Shown here: one piece after another, positions 21,099-32,277 of the stretch
Numbering within the stretch: the first letter of the stretch is position 1
Layout: every line of letters starts with the position of its first letter
Assembly: GCA_021229015.1 (NCBI GenBank)
Contig: CM037789.1
Span: forward strand, 42,770,377 to 42,834,376
DNA length: 64,000 nt
Source of the DNA: Solen grandis
Lineage: Eukaryota; Mollusca; Bivalvia; Adapedonta; Solenidae
Reading direction: 5' to 3'
Program-made: the position numbers and the translations under genes
Notes under the pieces: model-generated
The model's database searches: none
What the model was told of the DNA's origin: nothing
The model's input: only the letters and a program-made list of their open reading frames with translations

Positions 21099-22841
21099 AA
21101 AACTGCAACAGCCATGGAATGAAGGTCCCTTCTCATATGAAAGTTGTAAGCTAGATTTCCTAGCAAACAAACATTAAGATTTCCTAACAAACAAACAATA
21201 GTTAAAAGTTTTCTTTATCAATATCATTCTCTATACATTCATTAAAGACCAGGCTCTCATGGAACATGACTGTAACCAATCTAAAGAGCCATATAATTAG
21301 CAAGTCAACTTTTCCTGTCCAAATATCTTCATAATATGAGTAAGTTGAGACAAAACAAGAAGTGTTGTCCATGTGTCATCTGCTGAAAGAAATGTGATGG
21401 AAAAATTGTGTTAGATTGGCGAGCAGACAGGCAACAAGAAAGTTATCCCTATTTATCACCTTTGCTTACAGCAGGCAAAACAAAAATTTAGGTGCAAGTA
21501 ATAAGAAAAAGTAAGTACTCAACTGATCATTCAAGTATCAAATACTAAATATGTTGACCACTCAATTAATTTATTAATGTAAGTTATTTACTTGACTGAA
21601 ATGGGATAAAATAGGAGTGGATATGACACAATACATGACAGTACAAACACAATTCCTAAAATGAATCTCATGTCACTTGTGAAGCGAGGCTATTATAATT
21701 AAATCAACATTTTACTCTCTATAAAATGACCAGCAGATTGTTTAAAACAAAAAGTGGCAGTACCAATAAACATATCCATCTCAAATAAATGTTGAATTGA
21801 ACCAATGGAACATTTATAAACTACCACAATATTTAGTTTTAGTACCGACTACATTTACCTGGTATATCACATCAAAGATGTCTTGACAAATAAGCCTACA
21901 CAGAAATATAAGTAAAATAGCCAATTTTAGAATCAATGAGACATAAAAAAAATCAAAAAGAAATCAGTAGCATGCATAATAAGAACTTTATCCCCACTTA
22001 CTGAAGAACCAAATGACAATATAATGTCTATGAAAGAAAAACACTAATCCCAGTTTCTATCTCACAAACGCTCACCATCCACACTATCAGGATGTTCTTA
22101 ATAAGTCACAAGTGATCAATAAACCCTGTTGAACATGGGGATAAATACTGACATCCAGAGCACCAGTGTGCCATATGTCTATGTGGTCACATGTCTATGC
22201 CTTGTCATCACATGACTAGATTGTAACACGACTCTGGAACAGTTTCCTGAACATAAAACTTGCCTTTTTCTGTATGACAGAAAGTATCTGCTGATCTCTC
22301 ACTACCAATTACTGAAGCAAAAATAACTTAGTTGTCCAAACAGATCAATATCAGACATTTACTGAGAAAAGTATCAGGAATAATAGTGTTCAGAAATGAC
22401 ACGGAATTGGCATTGTATCTAGTAAACAAAGCAGACTGGGGTGAAATGAAATGCAACATTCCCCCAATAAAACCCATATACAAGATTAAAAATTGATGAT
22501 TGCTACGGTGATATATTCACCATGAGAATATCAAAGGGGGTGGAAATGAACTACAATATTCCCAGTGATGGTTGCTCAAGTCAATATATTACTTCTTAAA
22601 GAAATTCTGGAATTGGGCCATGGTGTAATCATGTGTAAATTCTATCTACATGTTTCAGAAAAGAATACTGAAGATAATAATTTTCTATAGAGATAATATA
22701 TTGCCTTCCCCCTGCCTCCCTTGTAGCCTCAGTTTTAAGGGATCATATTTCAGTATTTATAAAAGAGAAGATGGCAAGCATAGATATGCTTAAATCAAAA
22801 CTATATTGTATTATAAACAAAACTAAGAAGAGTGTTCTGTG
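21099..22841. other. mostly unrecognised; a weak repeat end at 21408-21480
   Basis: AT-rich, apparently low-copy sequence. The 21408-21480 stretch (GGCGAGCAGACAGGC, TTATCCCTATTTATCACC, TTACAGCAGGC) is a diverged relative of the 10.9-kb and 22.9-kb repeat ends. No exon was identified. Confidence 0.35.
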
Positions 22842-22950
22842 GAGCACATGCGTAACCTGCTGAAGTGTGACGGAATAAGTGTGATGGACGGACAGACAAT
22901 GGAAAAGTGATCCCTATGTCACCTCTGCTTACAGCAGGTGACACAAAAAG
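22842..22950 (+). repeat. 3' end of a pearl-related dispersed repeat with terminal hairpin
   Basis: ACCTGCTGAAGTGTGACGG, a GACGGACAGAC tract, AAAAGTGATCCCTATGTCACC, and CAGCAGGTGACAC. GTCACCT and AGGTGAC pair around a CTGCTTACAGC loop region. It belongs to the same family as 10911-11025. Confidence 0.6.
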
Positions 22951-23214
22951 GGACTGTGCTACCTGTTTGTTGTATGGATACTCATTTTTACAGCTTGTCA
23001 ATGGCCAGTGAAAAGCAACGTAACTACAAGTGATCATCAGTGACACCTCTCAATCCAATATTTATGAGCAGCAATTTTGAATTTATATATGGCAAAAGAA
23101 ACTGGCTTCATCATAACCAATGTGAAAAAACAGTTGCCAGGAGGCAATTAAGGCAGTGTTGCTTAGCAACAAGCCACAGGTGACTTATTGGCTAAAGGAA
23201 ACAATAACTATCAT

Positions 23215-24098
23215 TGACAATGATGAATACCCCTAGATACCGCTTTGTTACAGTTACTATTACCTTGTAAGACAATCTTTTTAAAGTTGAAGGGTAAAAA
23301 TAAAAACACACAAAAAGCAGGTAGAGCTCTGATACACTGTGAAGCTATATCAAAATCCGACCAATAGTTTCTGAGAAAGAAAATATATTCAAGAAATATG
23401 GCAAGGGGAGGAAATTGAAGCAAGCATGACATGCCTACAATATGAGCAAATAGACTTGATATTTATAATTGTTATGAAGTTAAATGAAAAGTAGGTAAGA
23501 AATAGTGTAAATAAATACAATCATATAAAATCAAGCCGGTCATGATGTGCCAACAATATGCACACCTAGACTTGGTACTTATTATATTGTGAAGTAAAAA
23601 CAAATCAGACCATTGGTAGCTGAAAAATACTGTGGACAAGATATTTTCAATTTATATAACAAAGGGCCATAATTAACCTTTGTCCAACATTATACTCAAA
23701 AAACCATTGGAAGCCAAAATATAGTGTAGACATAATATATTTAGTAAATATAACAAATGGCCATAACTCCTATAAAATCCAGCTGATGAAGACCTCCCAA
23801 CGACTTGCAATCAAAATCTGACTAGAGGTAGCCAAAAAATTAAAAAAAAAGGAAAATATAAAATTATTACATGTATTACGGTGAAGATAGCTGAGAAATA
23901 GCAGGGACAAAATCTGAGAAATATAATAAAGGGCCACAACTCATTTGAAATCAAGTGAATCAAAACGTGCCAATGATATGTGCAACAAGGCTTGGTGCTT
24001 ATCAATCTTATAGAGTGTGATCAAAACTAGAGCAAAGGTAGCTGAGAAATAAGGCAGACAAATCTTGTCTACAGTCCGACCAACAGACCGACTGATGG
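23215..24098 (+). mobile_element. diverged pearl-like element with about 190-200-bp units
   Basis: It starts near GACAATGATGAATACCCC. Repeated words are TATAACAAAGGGCCATAA / AATATAATAAAGGGCCACAA, GTAGCTGAGAAATA, CAATATG(A/C)(G/A)CA and CTTGG(T/A)(A/G)CTTAT. About four units are present. It ends in GTCCGACCAACAGACCGACTG, the simple-repeat tract typical of these families. The terminal hairpin is not clear. Confidence 0.55.
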
Positions 24099-25989
24099 AC
24101 CTCACACCAATATAGATAATAATCATTAGCCATCAGGAGACTTACATAGTATAGGTTCTTATGTACAAAAAAAAACCCACTTAAATTATGATTTGCTGGA
24201 CTGAGTCTGTCTCACAACTACTGGTTCTAAAGAAACAGTGACGTTCATGCTTCTGTTGTGCAAATGTAGTGATTACAGTCAAGGCTTGACCTTAGTTTGA
24301 GACAAAATGAACATTGGAAATATAATGGAATACTAATGGATGAGGCTGATATTAACTATCTTGAGGTTACAGACTCTCCACAATGGCAGTCCAGTCTTTA
24401 CAACACTTCTTACTACCAACTGTCCATTGTACTGTCCCACAATGCTGTACCTATCTTTTCTTGTTAATCTTAGAGGTTGTGCCCATGATTCAAAGGATTA
24501 CCAGACACCCCTTGTATTGTCATATGCAAATTAAAATGTTACATATACCATGTGACATCATATTATGTCTATGTTTCTTGTAATGATATTTGATATGTCT
24601 GTATGAAAGAATTCAAACATGTTTCAATTTGATAAGAATCATATCCATCTTTTGAGACATGAGCACTCGCTGTTTTGCTCTAAAAATAAATGTGACCTCT
24701 GGAAGGACCAGACAGATACTTTTAATCTCATATGACCTTATTTTACAGCTCTTATGCATATACCTCTTAATATTCCTAATCACTATGTAACAGAAAATAA
24801 GAAGGTATGAGGATGTTTGCTGGCATTTTGGAACCAATCAAAATAACATCCAAAATAAACCACAAAAAAGAACCATAAATGAAAGATATTTGTTCCTGTC
24901 ATAAACAAAGGATCTCAATCTCTTGCATCCAAATGTGAGCTGACATGGTACCACAGGACACCAAGAGTCTTTAATACCTATTTAAGTAGCCATGTACATA
25001 CCTGTCTGAAGAAATAACCACCCAGGTCAATACAAAGCTAGATACAATTTTAAATTAAGTTTGTTTAACAGTCTACATGTAAGTGGTCTTAAACAAAGGC
25101 CAAACTAGAGGTGAAGGTTAGGTGAAGTTGATATGAAGAATCAGACGTTATATCAACATGAAGGTCAGACAGGGGCCGTCTGCACCAGTACTGCATAGGT
25201 TTGACACAAACACTATAAAAATGATTGTCTTATGATTAAGATAAGTATATAAATAAGCAAGCATCAGCAATAACAAATATAAAACACATCTATCTATTGA
25301 TCATACCTCCATGAAGTGAAAATGCAAGATGACTAAAAATAATATTTTATGACACACATGCAAGAAAGTCATGCAGAATTCACTCTGATAATATAGCTGA
25401 TATTTAAAGATATTGGTTGTTTTTAATCACCTGATCATGATGGCTGCTCGTCATCAACATAGCAAGTCTCTTACATAAATTAGTTCTATAACAATCTGTA
25501 CAGGTAACCAGAGCATTACACATCACTTCATCCCATACAGTTTACATAACTATCAGGAATACCATATTCGTCTCATCACTTGTGTAGAAAATCAAGTACT
25601 TCTGACCTTTGTAGGTGATGGTTCTATGTCAGATCCATATAATAATATATAGACAGTGGCAGTAATATACAGTCACAATAATGCATGGTTTCTAGCAGAA
25701 TGATCAATAACCACATAGATCCTTCAATCCCTTGTCTTAAACTGACCTTAAATTGTCCAACTAATTTTACAAGTTGTAAAATAAAAAAATGCTTACTGTG
25801 TTGGAACAACAAATACCCCCAATAAGGTACTGTCTAGGAAACTCAAACTATTTTACATGTAAGCAAATATCTGGCTTATTTGTCTAGGAAACAAGTAGAT
25901 ATATGGCATCAAAATGAATTAGCAGTGAGACATAAGTTGCTTGAAACATAAGCAGAGATCTTGGCTACAAAAGCCAGAGCAACTTTTAA
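24099..25989. other. no recognised gene or repeat
   Basis: AT-rich, possibly single-copy sequence. A donor-like GGTATG on minus (near 25000) has no convincing exon behind it. Downstream exons of the clathrin-adaptor gene might lie here, but I could not identify them. Confidence 0.3.
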
Positions 25990-26155
25990 TGCTGCAGACT
26001 AAACATTTCCACATATAAAGGGAGCTGTCTGACACTGTACCAGCAGACTTGAATTGTCCCATGCTGGGCACCAAACATTTCTACATATGCAAGAGCTGTC
26101 TAACACAGTTCCAGCAGACTTGAAAGTGCCCAATGCTGGGCACCAAGCAAAGAAC
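25990..26155. repeat. tandem repeat, 71-bp unit, about 2.3 copies
   Basis: CAGCAGACTTGAA recurs at 26041 and 26112, with TGCTGGGCACCAA(A/G)CA and AGAGCTGTCTAACAC or GGAGCTGTCTGACAC aligned in each unit. Confidence 0.8.
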
Positions 26156-26819
26156 ACATTGCACAAACCTAGAAGCACTTTAACAATGCTGGCTGGAGAG
26201 CAACAACACAACTGATCCCAGGGTACATAAATACATGCATTATCTACTTACTCATTACTGTTGGTACTTGGTAAAATAAGAAAATATCACATGGCATGAT
26301 TCTTGTTATTTAAGTACACAAATGAATGGAAGTACAAGTAGGGTTTTTACTTAAAATACACAGTAACATGTTGCAAAGGTGTCTCTGAGATCCACAGTCA
26401 TTACTTCAACATTACCAACAAAATACATATCCCATTTACAGTGGGAACAGTACAGAAAGTTTACCTGTTATCATAATTTCCCTTCAATCTGACACACACT
26501 ACTAAAAGAAAGACACCTGGCACCTGAGAGGCAAAAGACCTCCAGCACCTGTGATATTAGAGGTACAAGTAAGTCAATAGGAGGAGGACTGCTGTCAGCA
26601 GATAGAATGGTTTGGTTACTCCCTGAATGATGCTCAAACTGACTTGTCCTGTGAACATTGTGACTGGTCTTTTTTTCCCCAATATCTATTTAATAGGAAC
26701 TATTTTTTTTTATTAAAGAGCAAATATTTCTTTTAATTAATTTTTTTTTTCTTTTCTCTTTCTTATATTCCAAAATTGTTTTTTTTCTCACCTTTCAATT
26801 ATATTCAAAAGAATTAAAA
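26156..26819. other. no recognised feature; T-rich low complexity at its right end
   Basis: From about 26670 to 26800 the sequence is dominated by T runs. Nothing coding was seen. Confidence 0.35.
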
Positions 26820-28171
26820 ACAAGAGGCCCATGATGGCCCTAAATCGCTCACCTGAGATAAATAGGTTGACCCAAGGAACATATGTACCAATTTATTTCA
26901 AAATCTGGCCAGTAGTTTTGAAGCAGATGATTTTTAAAGTTTTCATATTTTTTTTCTTTTTGTTGCCATGGCAACCAGAGTTCTATATGGATCAAGTTTA
27001 TTTTAGGAACTTTTGTGAAGGTTGACCCAAGGATCATTCCTGCCAAGTTTAATCAAATTCTGACCAGTGGTTTCTCCAGTGGTTTCAGAGGAAATGCTGA
27101 TTAAAAGTTTTCCCTATATACATATAAGGCAAATAAGCCCCGCCCCTGGCGGCCATGTTTTTTACAGATCGGAAAAATTTTAGCAACTTTGGTAGAGGTT
27201 GACCCAAGGAACATCTGTACCAAATTATTTTGAAATCTGGCCAGTAGTTTTGAAGAAGATAATATTTAAAGTGTCATATTTTTTTTTCTTTTTGTTGCCA
27301 TGGCAACCAGAGTTCTACATGGATCAAGTTTATTTTAGCAACTTTTGTGAAGGTTGACCCAAGGATCATCCCTGCCAAGTTTAATCAAATTCTGTCCAGT
27401 GGTTTCAGAGGAGATGTTGTTTAAAGGTTTCTCTATATACATATAAGGCAAATAAGCCCCGCCCCTGGCGGCCATGTTTTTTTACGGATCGGAATAATTT
27501 TAGCAACTTTGGTAGAGGTTGACCCAAGGAACATCTGTACCAATTTATTTTAAAATCTGGCCAGTAGTTTTGAAGCAGATGATTTTTAAAGTTTTCATTT
27601 TTTTTTTTTTTTGTTGCCATGGCAACCAGAGTTCTACATGGATCAAGTTTATTTTAGCAACTTTTGTGAAGGTTGACCCAAGGATCATTCCTGCCAAGTT
27701 TAATCAAATTCTGTCCAGTGGTTTCAGAGGAGATGTTTAAAGGTTTCTCTATATATATATAAGGCAAATAAGCCCCGCCCCTGGCAGCCATGTTTTTTTA
27801 CGGATCGGAATAATTTTAGCAACTTTGGTAGAGGTTGACCCAAGGAACATCTGTACCAAATTAATTTGAAATCTGGCCAGTAGTTTTGAATGAGATGATT
27901 TTTAAAGTTTTCAAATTATTTTTCTTTTTGTAGCCATGGCAACCAGAGTTCTTCATGTATCAACTTTATTTTAGCAACTTTTGTAGAGCCTCATCCAATG
28001 AACATTCCTGCCAAGTTTCATTAAATTCTGTCCAGCGGTTTCAGAGGAGATGTCGTTTAAAGCAAATTGTTGACGACACACGACGCACGTCGCACGACGG
28101 ACGACGACGGACGCCGGACGAAGGGCGATCACAAAAGCTCACCTTGAGCACTTTGTGCTCAGGTGAGCTAA
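26820..28171 (+). mobile_element. pearl-like tandem-unit element, copy C
   Basis: It starts ACAAGAGGCCCATGATGGCC and AATCGCTCACCTGAG. The core has about 3.5 long units of about 318 bp, roughly twice the usual length, with internal similarity between halves (TTTTAGCAACTTTGGTAGAGG and TTTTAGCAACTTTTGTGAAGG). Each long unit also holds TTGTTGCCATGGCAACCAG and AAGCCCCGCCCCTGGC. A GACGACGGACGCCGGACG tract and the hairpin AGCTCACCTTGAGCAC...GTGCTCAGGTGAGCTAA close it. Confidence 0.8.
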
Positions 28172-28467
28172 AAATAATTATCTATACTTTGATACATATT
28201 CTACTATACTTTGATACCTTCTATATCTTCAAATTGGTAAAAAAATAAATACCCATCACATGTCCACTGACTCTAACAATGACGTAACACAAGCTGTGCT
28301 TCCTACACTTTACAACAAAAAACTTTGTCACCCCTTCTCCCTATTTTAAGCATTCCACTATAATGCAACCACTGAAGTTTTATATTCTGACTGAAGTGCA
28401 CCTGCCCCCAGCAGTCTCATGTGAACGAGTTTGAGCATCATCCCAGGGATTACAAGCAATGTCTCAC
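28172..28467. other. no recognised feature
   Basis: AT-rich spacer between pearl-like copy C and the possible 42-nt exon. Confidence 0.35.
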
Positions 28468-28509
28468 CTAAACCCCACCACGTCATGGCCCCGCTGGTTT
28501 CCTGAGCCA
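28468..28509 (-). CDS. possible exon 6 of the CLINT1-like gene (42 nt)
   Basis: On the minus strand a strong pyrimidine tract and acceptor (CTCTCCCTTGCTTTGTAG) precede 42 nt. These end at donor GTGAGA. In the phase left by exon 5 (AG plus one base) the stretch is open and would add SGSGNQRGHDVVGF, leaving the same phase. Support is splice-site quality and phase only; vertebrate CLINT1 has no clear equivalent that I can align. It could be an alternative exon or a chance match. Confidence 0.35.
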
Positions 28510-28869
28510 CTACAAAGCAAGGGAGAGAAATATTGGGTCATGTGTATACAGCTATCTCACACGTCACAAGGTAGGAGTCTTGCCCGTGTCCGTACATAAA
28601 TAATTGTAATGAGGTGTCAGCACTGACTCACATGCATAAGCGATGATGTCCTCCCATATGGGTGTGCTGATGTTAACACTCACAAACATATGGTAGTACA
28701 TTTCTGAACACTCACATATGGAAATGAATGTGCCAATGCTCACGTATCACACACACAATAATATCATTCTCAACAAATAGTTCACAAGCACTGCAAACAC
28801 TGAAATATATAAGATGATAATACATATTTCATCTGTTTGTTGTGCTGACAAAGAGAGCTGACATTACAA
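28510..28869. other. intron-like spacer; no feature
   Basis: AT-rich with no repeats recognised, lying immediately left of pearl-like copy D. Confidence 0.35.
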
Positions 28870-29476
28870 ACAAGAGGGACAAGACGGCCCTGAAGTCGCT
28901 CCCTTGAGAAACATTGCCTTTACTGAATACAGAATCCATGTGGAAATATAGCGGGACTGTTTCCATTCCACACTGTGCTTGTGGACCAAATTTGAACATT
29001 GTAACTTACAAATTCAAAAGGTCACAGGGTCATGGTCAGTAGAGATCAACTAGGCAATGCCACACACCAAATATCGAAGCTCTATGCCTTGGAGAAGATT
29101 TTTCAATTTTTCCTGTATAAGTCTATGTAAAATCAAATGACCCTAGGGACGGAGCCAATGACCCTGGGGTCATGGTTTGAATAAACTCAGTTGAGGTCAT
29201 CTAGGCAATGCCACACACCAAGTTTCTAAGCTCTAGGTCTTGTGGTTTCTGAGAAGAAGATTTTTAAAGATTTTATTTTTAACATCTATTTTTACCTCCT
29301 GTGACCCAGATACACAATGGACCTGAACCATTTTGGCTGACATTCATGGAAGAAACTTTAAAAGCAAGTTTCATTAAATTTGGCCCAGTGGTTTCTGAGG
29401 AGTTGTGGAATTGTGGACAACGGACAGCCATTGATCCTAAAAGCTTACATGAGCAATATGTGCTCAGGTGAGCTAA
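28870..29476 (+). mobile_element. pearl-like tandem-unit element, copy D (short)
   Basis: It starts ACAAGAGGGACAAGACGGCC and GAAGTCGCTCCCTTGAG. Two to three diverged units (GACCCTGGGGTCATGGTTTG, CACACCAAGTTTCTAAGC) follow, then a degraded simple-repeat tract (GGACAACGGACAGCC). The terminal hairpin is mutated in its left arm (AGCTTACATGAGCAATATG), while the right arm TGCTCAGGTGAGCTAA is intact. It is older than copies F and G. Confidence 0.75.
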
Positions 29477-30023
29477 AACGCGACAACAGGGCCTTCACTT
29501 AAAGCAGCCATGTCTTTGTATTTGAACATTTTTGGTAAAGACTCATACAAACCAATATCTGTGCCAAAATATGTTCAAATCCAGCCAATATCTATGGGGA
29601 TTGATACTGCATGCAAAATTGTTTCTTGTTATATTTTAGTATTTTGGATGATATTGCCATCGTTATCACAATATTTTACCAAAGTTTTTGTAACATATAG
29701 TTCCCTGGCTGATGAAATTTGTATTATTATTGCAGGCAAAATAAGGTATAATCTATAAGTACACTGGCTGTAGTGAATGAGATACGCGGGCTGAACATTA
29801 TATTCAAGAAGTTTCACCTATTTCTTTGTCAGTCCATAAAGATCTAACACATTTACAGTAAAGTGCATCCCTTTTCTAATGGGTTTAATCAAGATTTATC
29901 ATGACATCATAATCTACTTGATGATGTCATTTTACTTAAACTGTCTGAACATATGTTCGTTAAGGATTGAGGATGAGACAATTGTAGAGCAGCATGCCGT
30001 TACCTTGTTAACTTGGTAAATCT
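29477..30023. other. no recognised feature
   Basis: AT-rich sequence leading into the mariner relic; a decayed pearl-type unit may be present at 29480-29600 (CAAACCAATATCTGTGCC). Confidence 0.3.
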
Positions 30024-30530
30024 ATGAGAGAGACCAGACCAGATTTACAGGAAGTGCTGACCACAAGTGGTTTCACGACTGATCCTCTATCAAAGATGAC
30101 CCCTGGCCTGGACAGAAAATCTCCAGATGAGTTTGACTCTTTCATAGAGTCATTTGTTATTAAAGACAGGAGAACAGTACAAGGTGTTTTAACCAACAGA
30201 CTGGCTATGAGACAGTTTTGTGCTAGATGGGTGCCTAGAATTTTAACATGGAGTAATAACAGGTCCAAGTAAATTTATGTCAAGATTTTCTGAGGAAGGT
30301 GAAATATTTCTTAATAATTACATGTGGTGAAACCTAGTTCCACTTCCTTGAGCGGGAAAGTAAGCAACGGAGATTGGATAGGAAGCACATTTTGTCTGCA
30401 TCTCCTTTAAAATCACGTCTTTCCAAGTCCGCCAGTTAAGTCCTGTATATCATTTTCTGTGACACTAAGGGTATAGTTCTTAATCACATGGTACCAAAGA
30501 AAATTACAATCAATGTGATTTCTTTCTTTT
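30024..30530 (+). pseudogene. decayed mariner-type transposase
   Basis: The first frame (30024-30272) contains SFVIKDRRTV and then LAMRQFCARWVPRILT, which matches the family motif MRxVxARWVPxxLT at the end of the helix-turn-helix region. After a frameshift near 30270, QVNLCQDFL, FLIIT-GET and FLERESKQ follow. These parallel the transposase segments leading to the first catalytic Asp (TGDETW in intact proteins; here the Asp is missing). Further on, SKSAS and FCDTKGIVLNHMVPK match the segment FxDxKGIVxxxxVP. At least one frameshift, an in-frame stop and internal deletions are present; the later catalytic region was not found. It lies antisense inside the presumed CLINT1-like gene. TIRs were not recognised. 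Confidence 0.6.
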
Positions 30531-31776
30531 TTCCAAATGTGATGGCTTATGTAACACCTTATTGGTTTGAAAGATGTAACGATTGCATTTAGGTCACATG
30601 AGGTCTACTATGAAAAGGAGTAAAATATAGCTGACCTGTGGTTGAAATTGATTATTTAACAGTAAAAATTCTCAAACATAATGATCACCCTCGTACAAAT
30701 TCTGATCATAGATTCCAGAAAAGAGTCAGTTTGACGTTTTCTGTGATTTTTGGTAAAAAGTTTATACAAAAAAAAAAAAAAAAAAAAAACACACCCTTTC
30801 AAATATGCATTTTATATAAATAAATATAGTACCCCTAGAGGTGTGTCAAAATGTGGGTAATTTGAAGAAATACATCAAAATACCAACTGCGAGAGATTAA
30901 TATAATGACCCATCAATTTTGACACTACTTCATTTACAACACTTCTATATAAACAGCACTATATATCTAAAAGTCTTAATACAAATACTTTCAGATATTA
31001 GTTAACAATTATATGGTAAAAATATATGGCTTTTTGTGAACATTCTATACAAAGCTCTGAATACATAGTTATACAGCTGAAATTCTAAGCAGTGTTAATA
31101 TTAAGAGATGGTCTCAGGTGTTAGACGTGTGTGTGTGTGGGATGAATCTTGGATGGAATTATAACTGTGGGACAATGAAATATGAGAGACATTATTTCTC
31201 AACACATCTGCCACATCTCACACTCCCTGCTTTTAAAGTTTTACACAATATATCATGAACACATAATCACAGAACGATACACCAGGATGTATGACAAGAG
31301 GCCCACAGTGGGGTATGACCCTGATTGAATAAAGCCATAATGGTGACATAAGATTGGATGAAACATTCAACTGAATGAATGAATGAATGAATGTGTTGGT
31401 AGGGCTTGGTCATTGATGAAGTTTTTTCCTGACAGCCAAACAACCCATCTTCTAATCAATTACAAGTGCTTGCACAGTGCGGCTATTAAACAAAAACAGC
31501 AAAATCTAACATAGACAGTAACAGTCCCTGTCTGACAAAAATAAGAAAAATAAAAATAAAACTGCATATCATCCATTTCATACATACATTTACGTCATAT
31601 ATTAAAAGGGTTTTGAACACAAATTGTGTTTCAGTGTAATCCCTCCGACTGCAAAATATCTCCCCTGTTTTTGAATGATTTGGGGGAAAATCCCCCATAA
31701 ATTTTAAATCCTAGAATAGACACTGCATGTATATCTGTCTTCACCCCAGACAGACTGGAAGACACTCAGTACCTAC
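30531..31776. other. intron sequence; (A)n, (GT)n and (GAAT)n simple repeats
   Basis: A poly-A run at about 30770-30790, GT repeats at 31127-31139 and GAAT repeats at 31373-31393. No other feature was recognised. Confidence 0.5.
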
Positions 31777-31942
31777 CTGTAGTCGACAGGATCATCAGGT
31801 ATATGTCGGCCATGCGCCCGGTTCCAGAGGTCCTTCACCTTGTCTACTGCATCCTCCACCACAGACTTCTTCCCATCATTCCAGTCATCAATCTCCTCCA
31901 TATCGTCCGTCCTCTTACGAGGGTGTTCATCGTACCGGTCAC
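31777..31942 (-). CDS. CLINT1: clathrin interactor 1 (epsinR)-like, exon 5
   Basis: This 166-nt exon continues the linker after the ENTH domain: DRYDEHPRKRTDDMEEID, DWNDGKKSVVEDAVDK, VKDLWNRAHGRHIPDD, PVDY. It is highly charged, as this region is in epsinR proteins, and shows no folded domain. It begins with two bases that complete a Ser codon with the final A of exon 4, and ends with AG before donor GTAGGT. The acceptor (GGACCGGCAG) has a weak pyrimidine tract. Acidic WND/DW-type sequences in this region of epsins can contact clathrin or AP-1 ears; that role is inferred. Later exons should carry clathrin- and adaptor-binding motifs and a Met/Gln-rich tail, but were not found. Confidence 0.8.
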
Positions 31943-32277
31943 CTGCCGGTCCACAATCAATTATTTATCCAATGGAAGATAATGTTTTACAGTGTTCCTT
32001 GCTACACAAGACAAGACATTGTGTCTATTTCTGAAACTTGTGTAGTACTATTTAATCATTCTTAAACTTTAAACCCTTTTATTGGTATACAGTTAAACCT
32101 CACACTGTGACCAACTCATTGTTTTCCAATTTATTCAAATGGTCGCCATCCTTGATAATTAGACCATCTCTTTTGCATTTTTTTACCTTAAATCTCGGTG
32201 CCAATTGACAAATGACACTGCGCGGCATACCCTAATACAACCCTTTGGGGGAATAATGATAATAATAACAAGAAATG

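Noticed and set aside
24340..24583. Two overlapping plus-strand open frames at 24.3-24.6 kb
   Set aside because: They overlap in different frames, contain no motif, and have no splice context.
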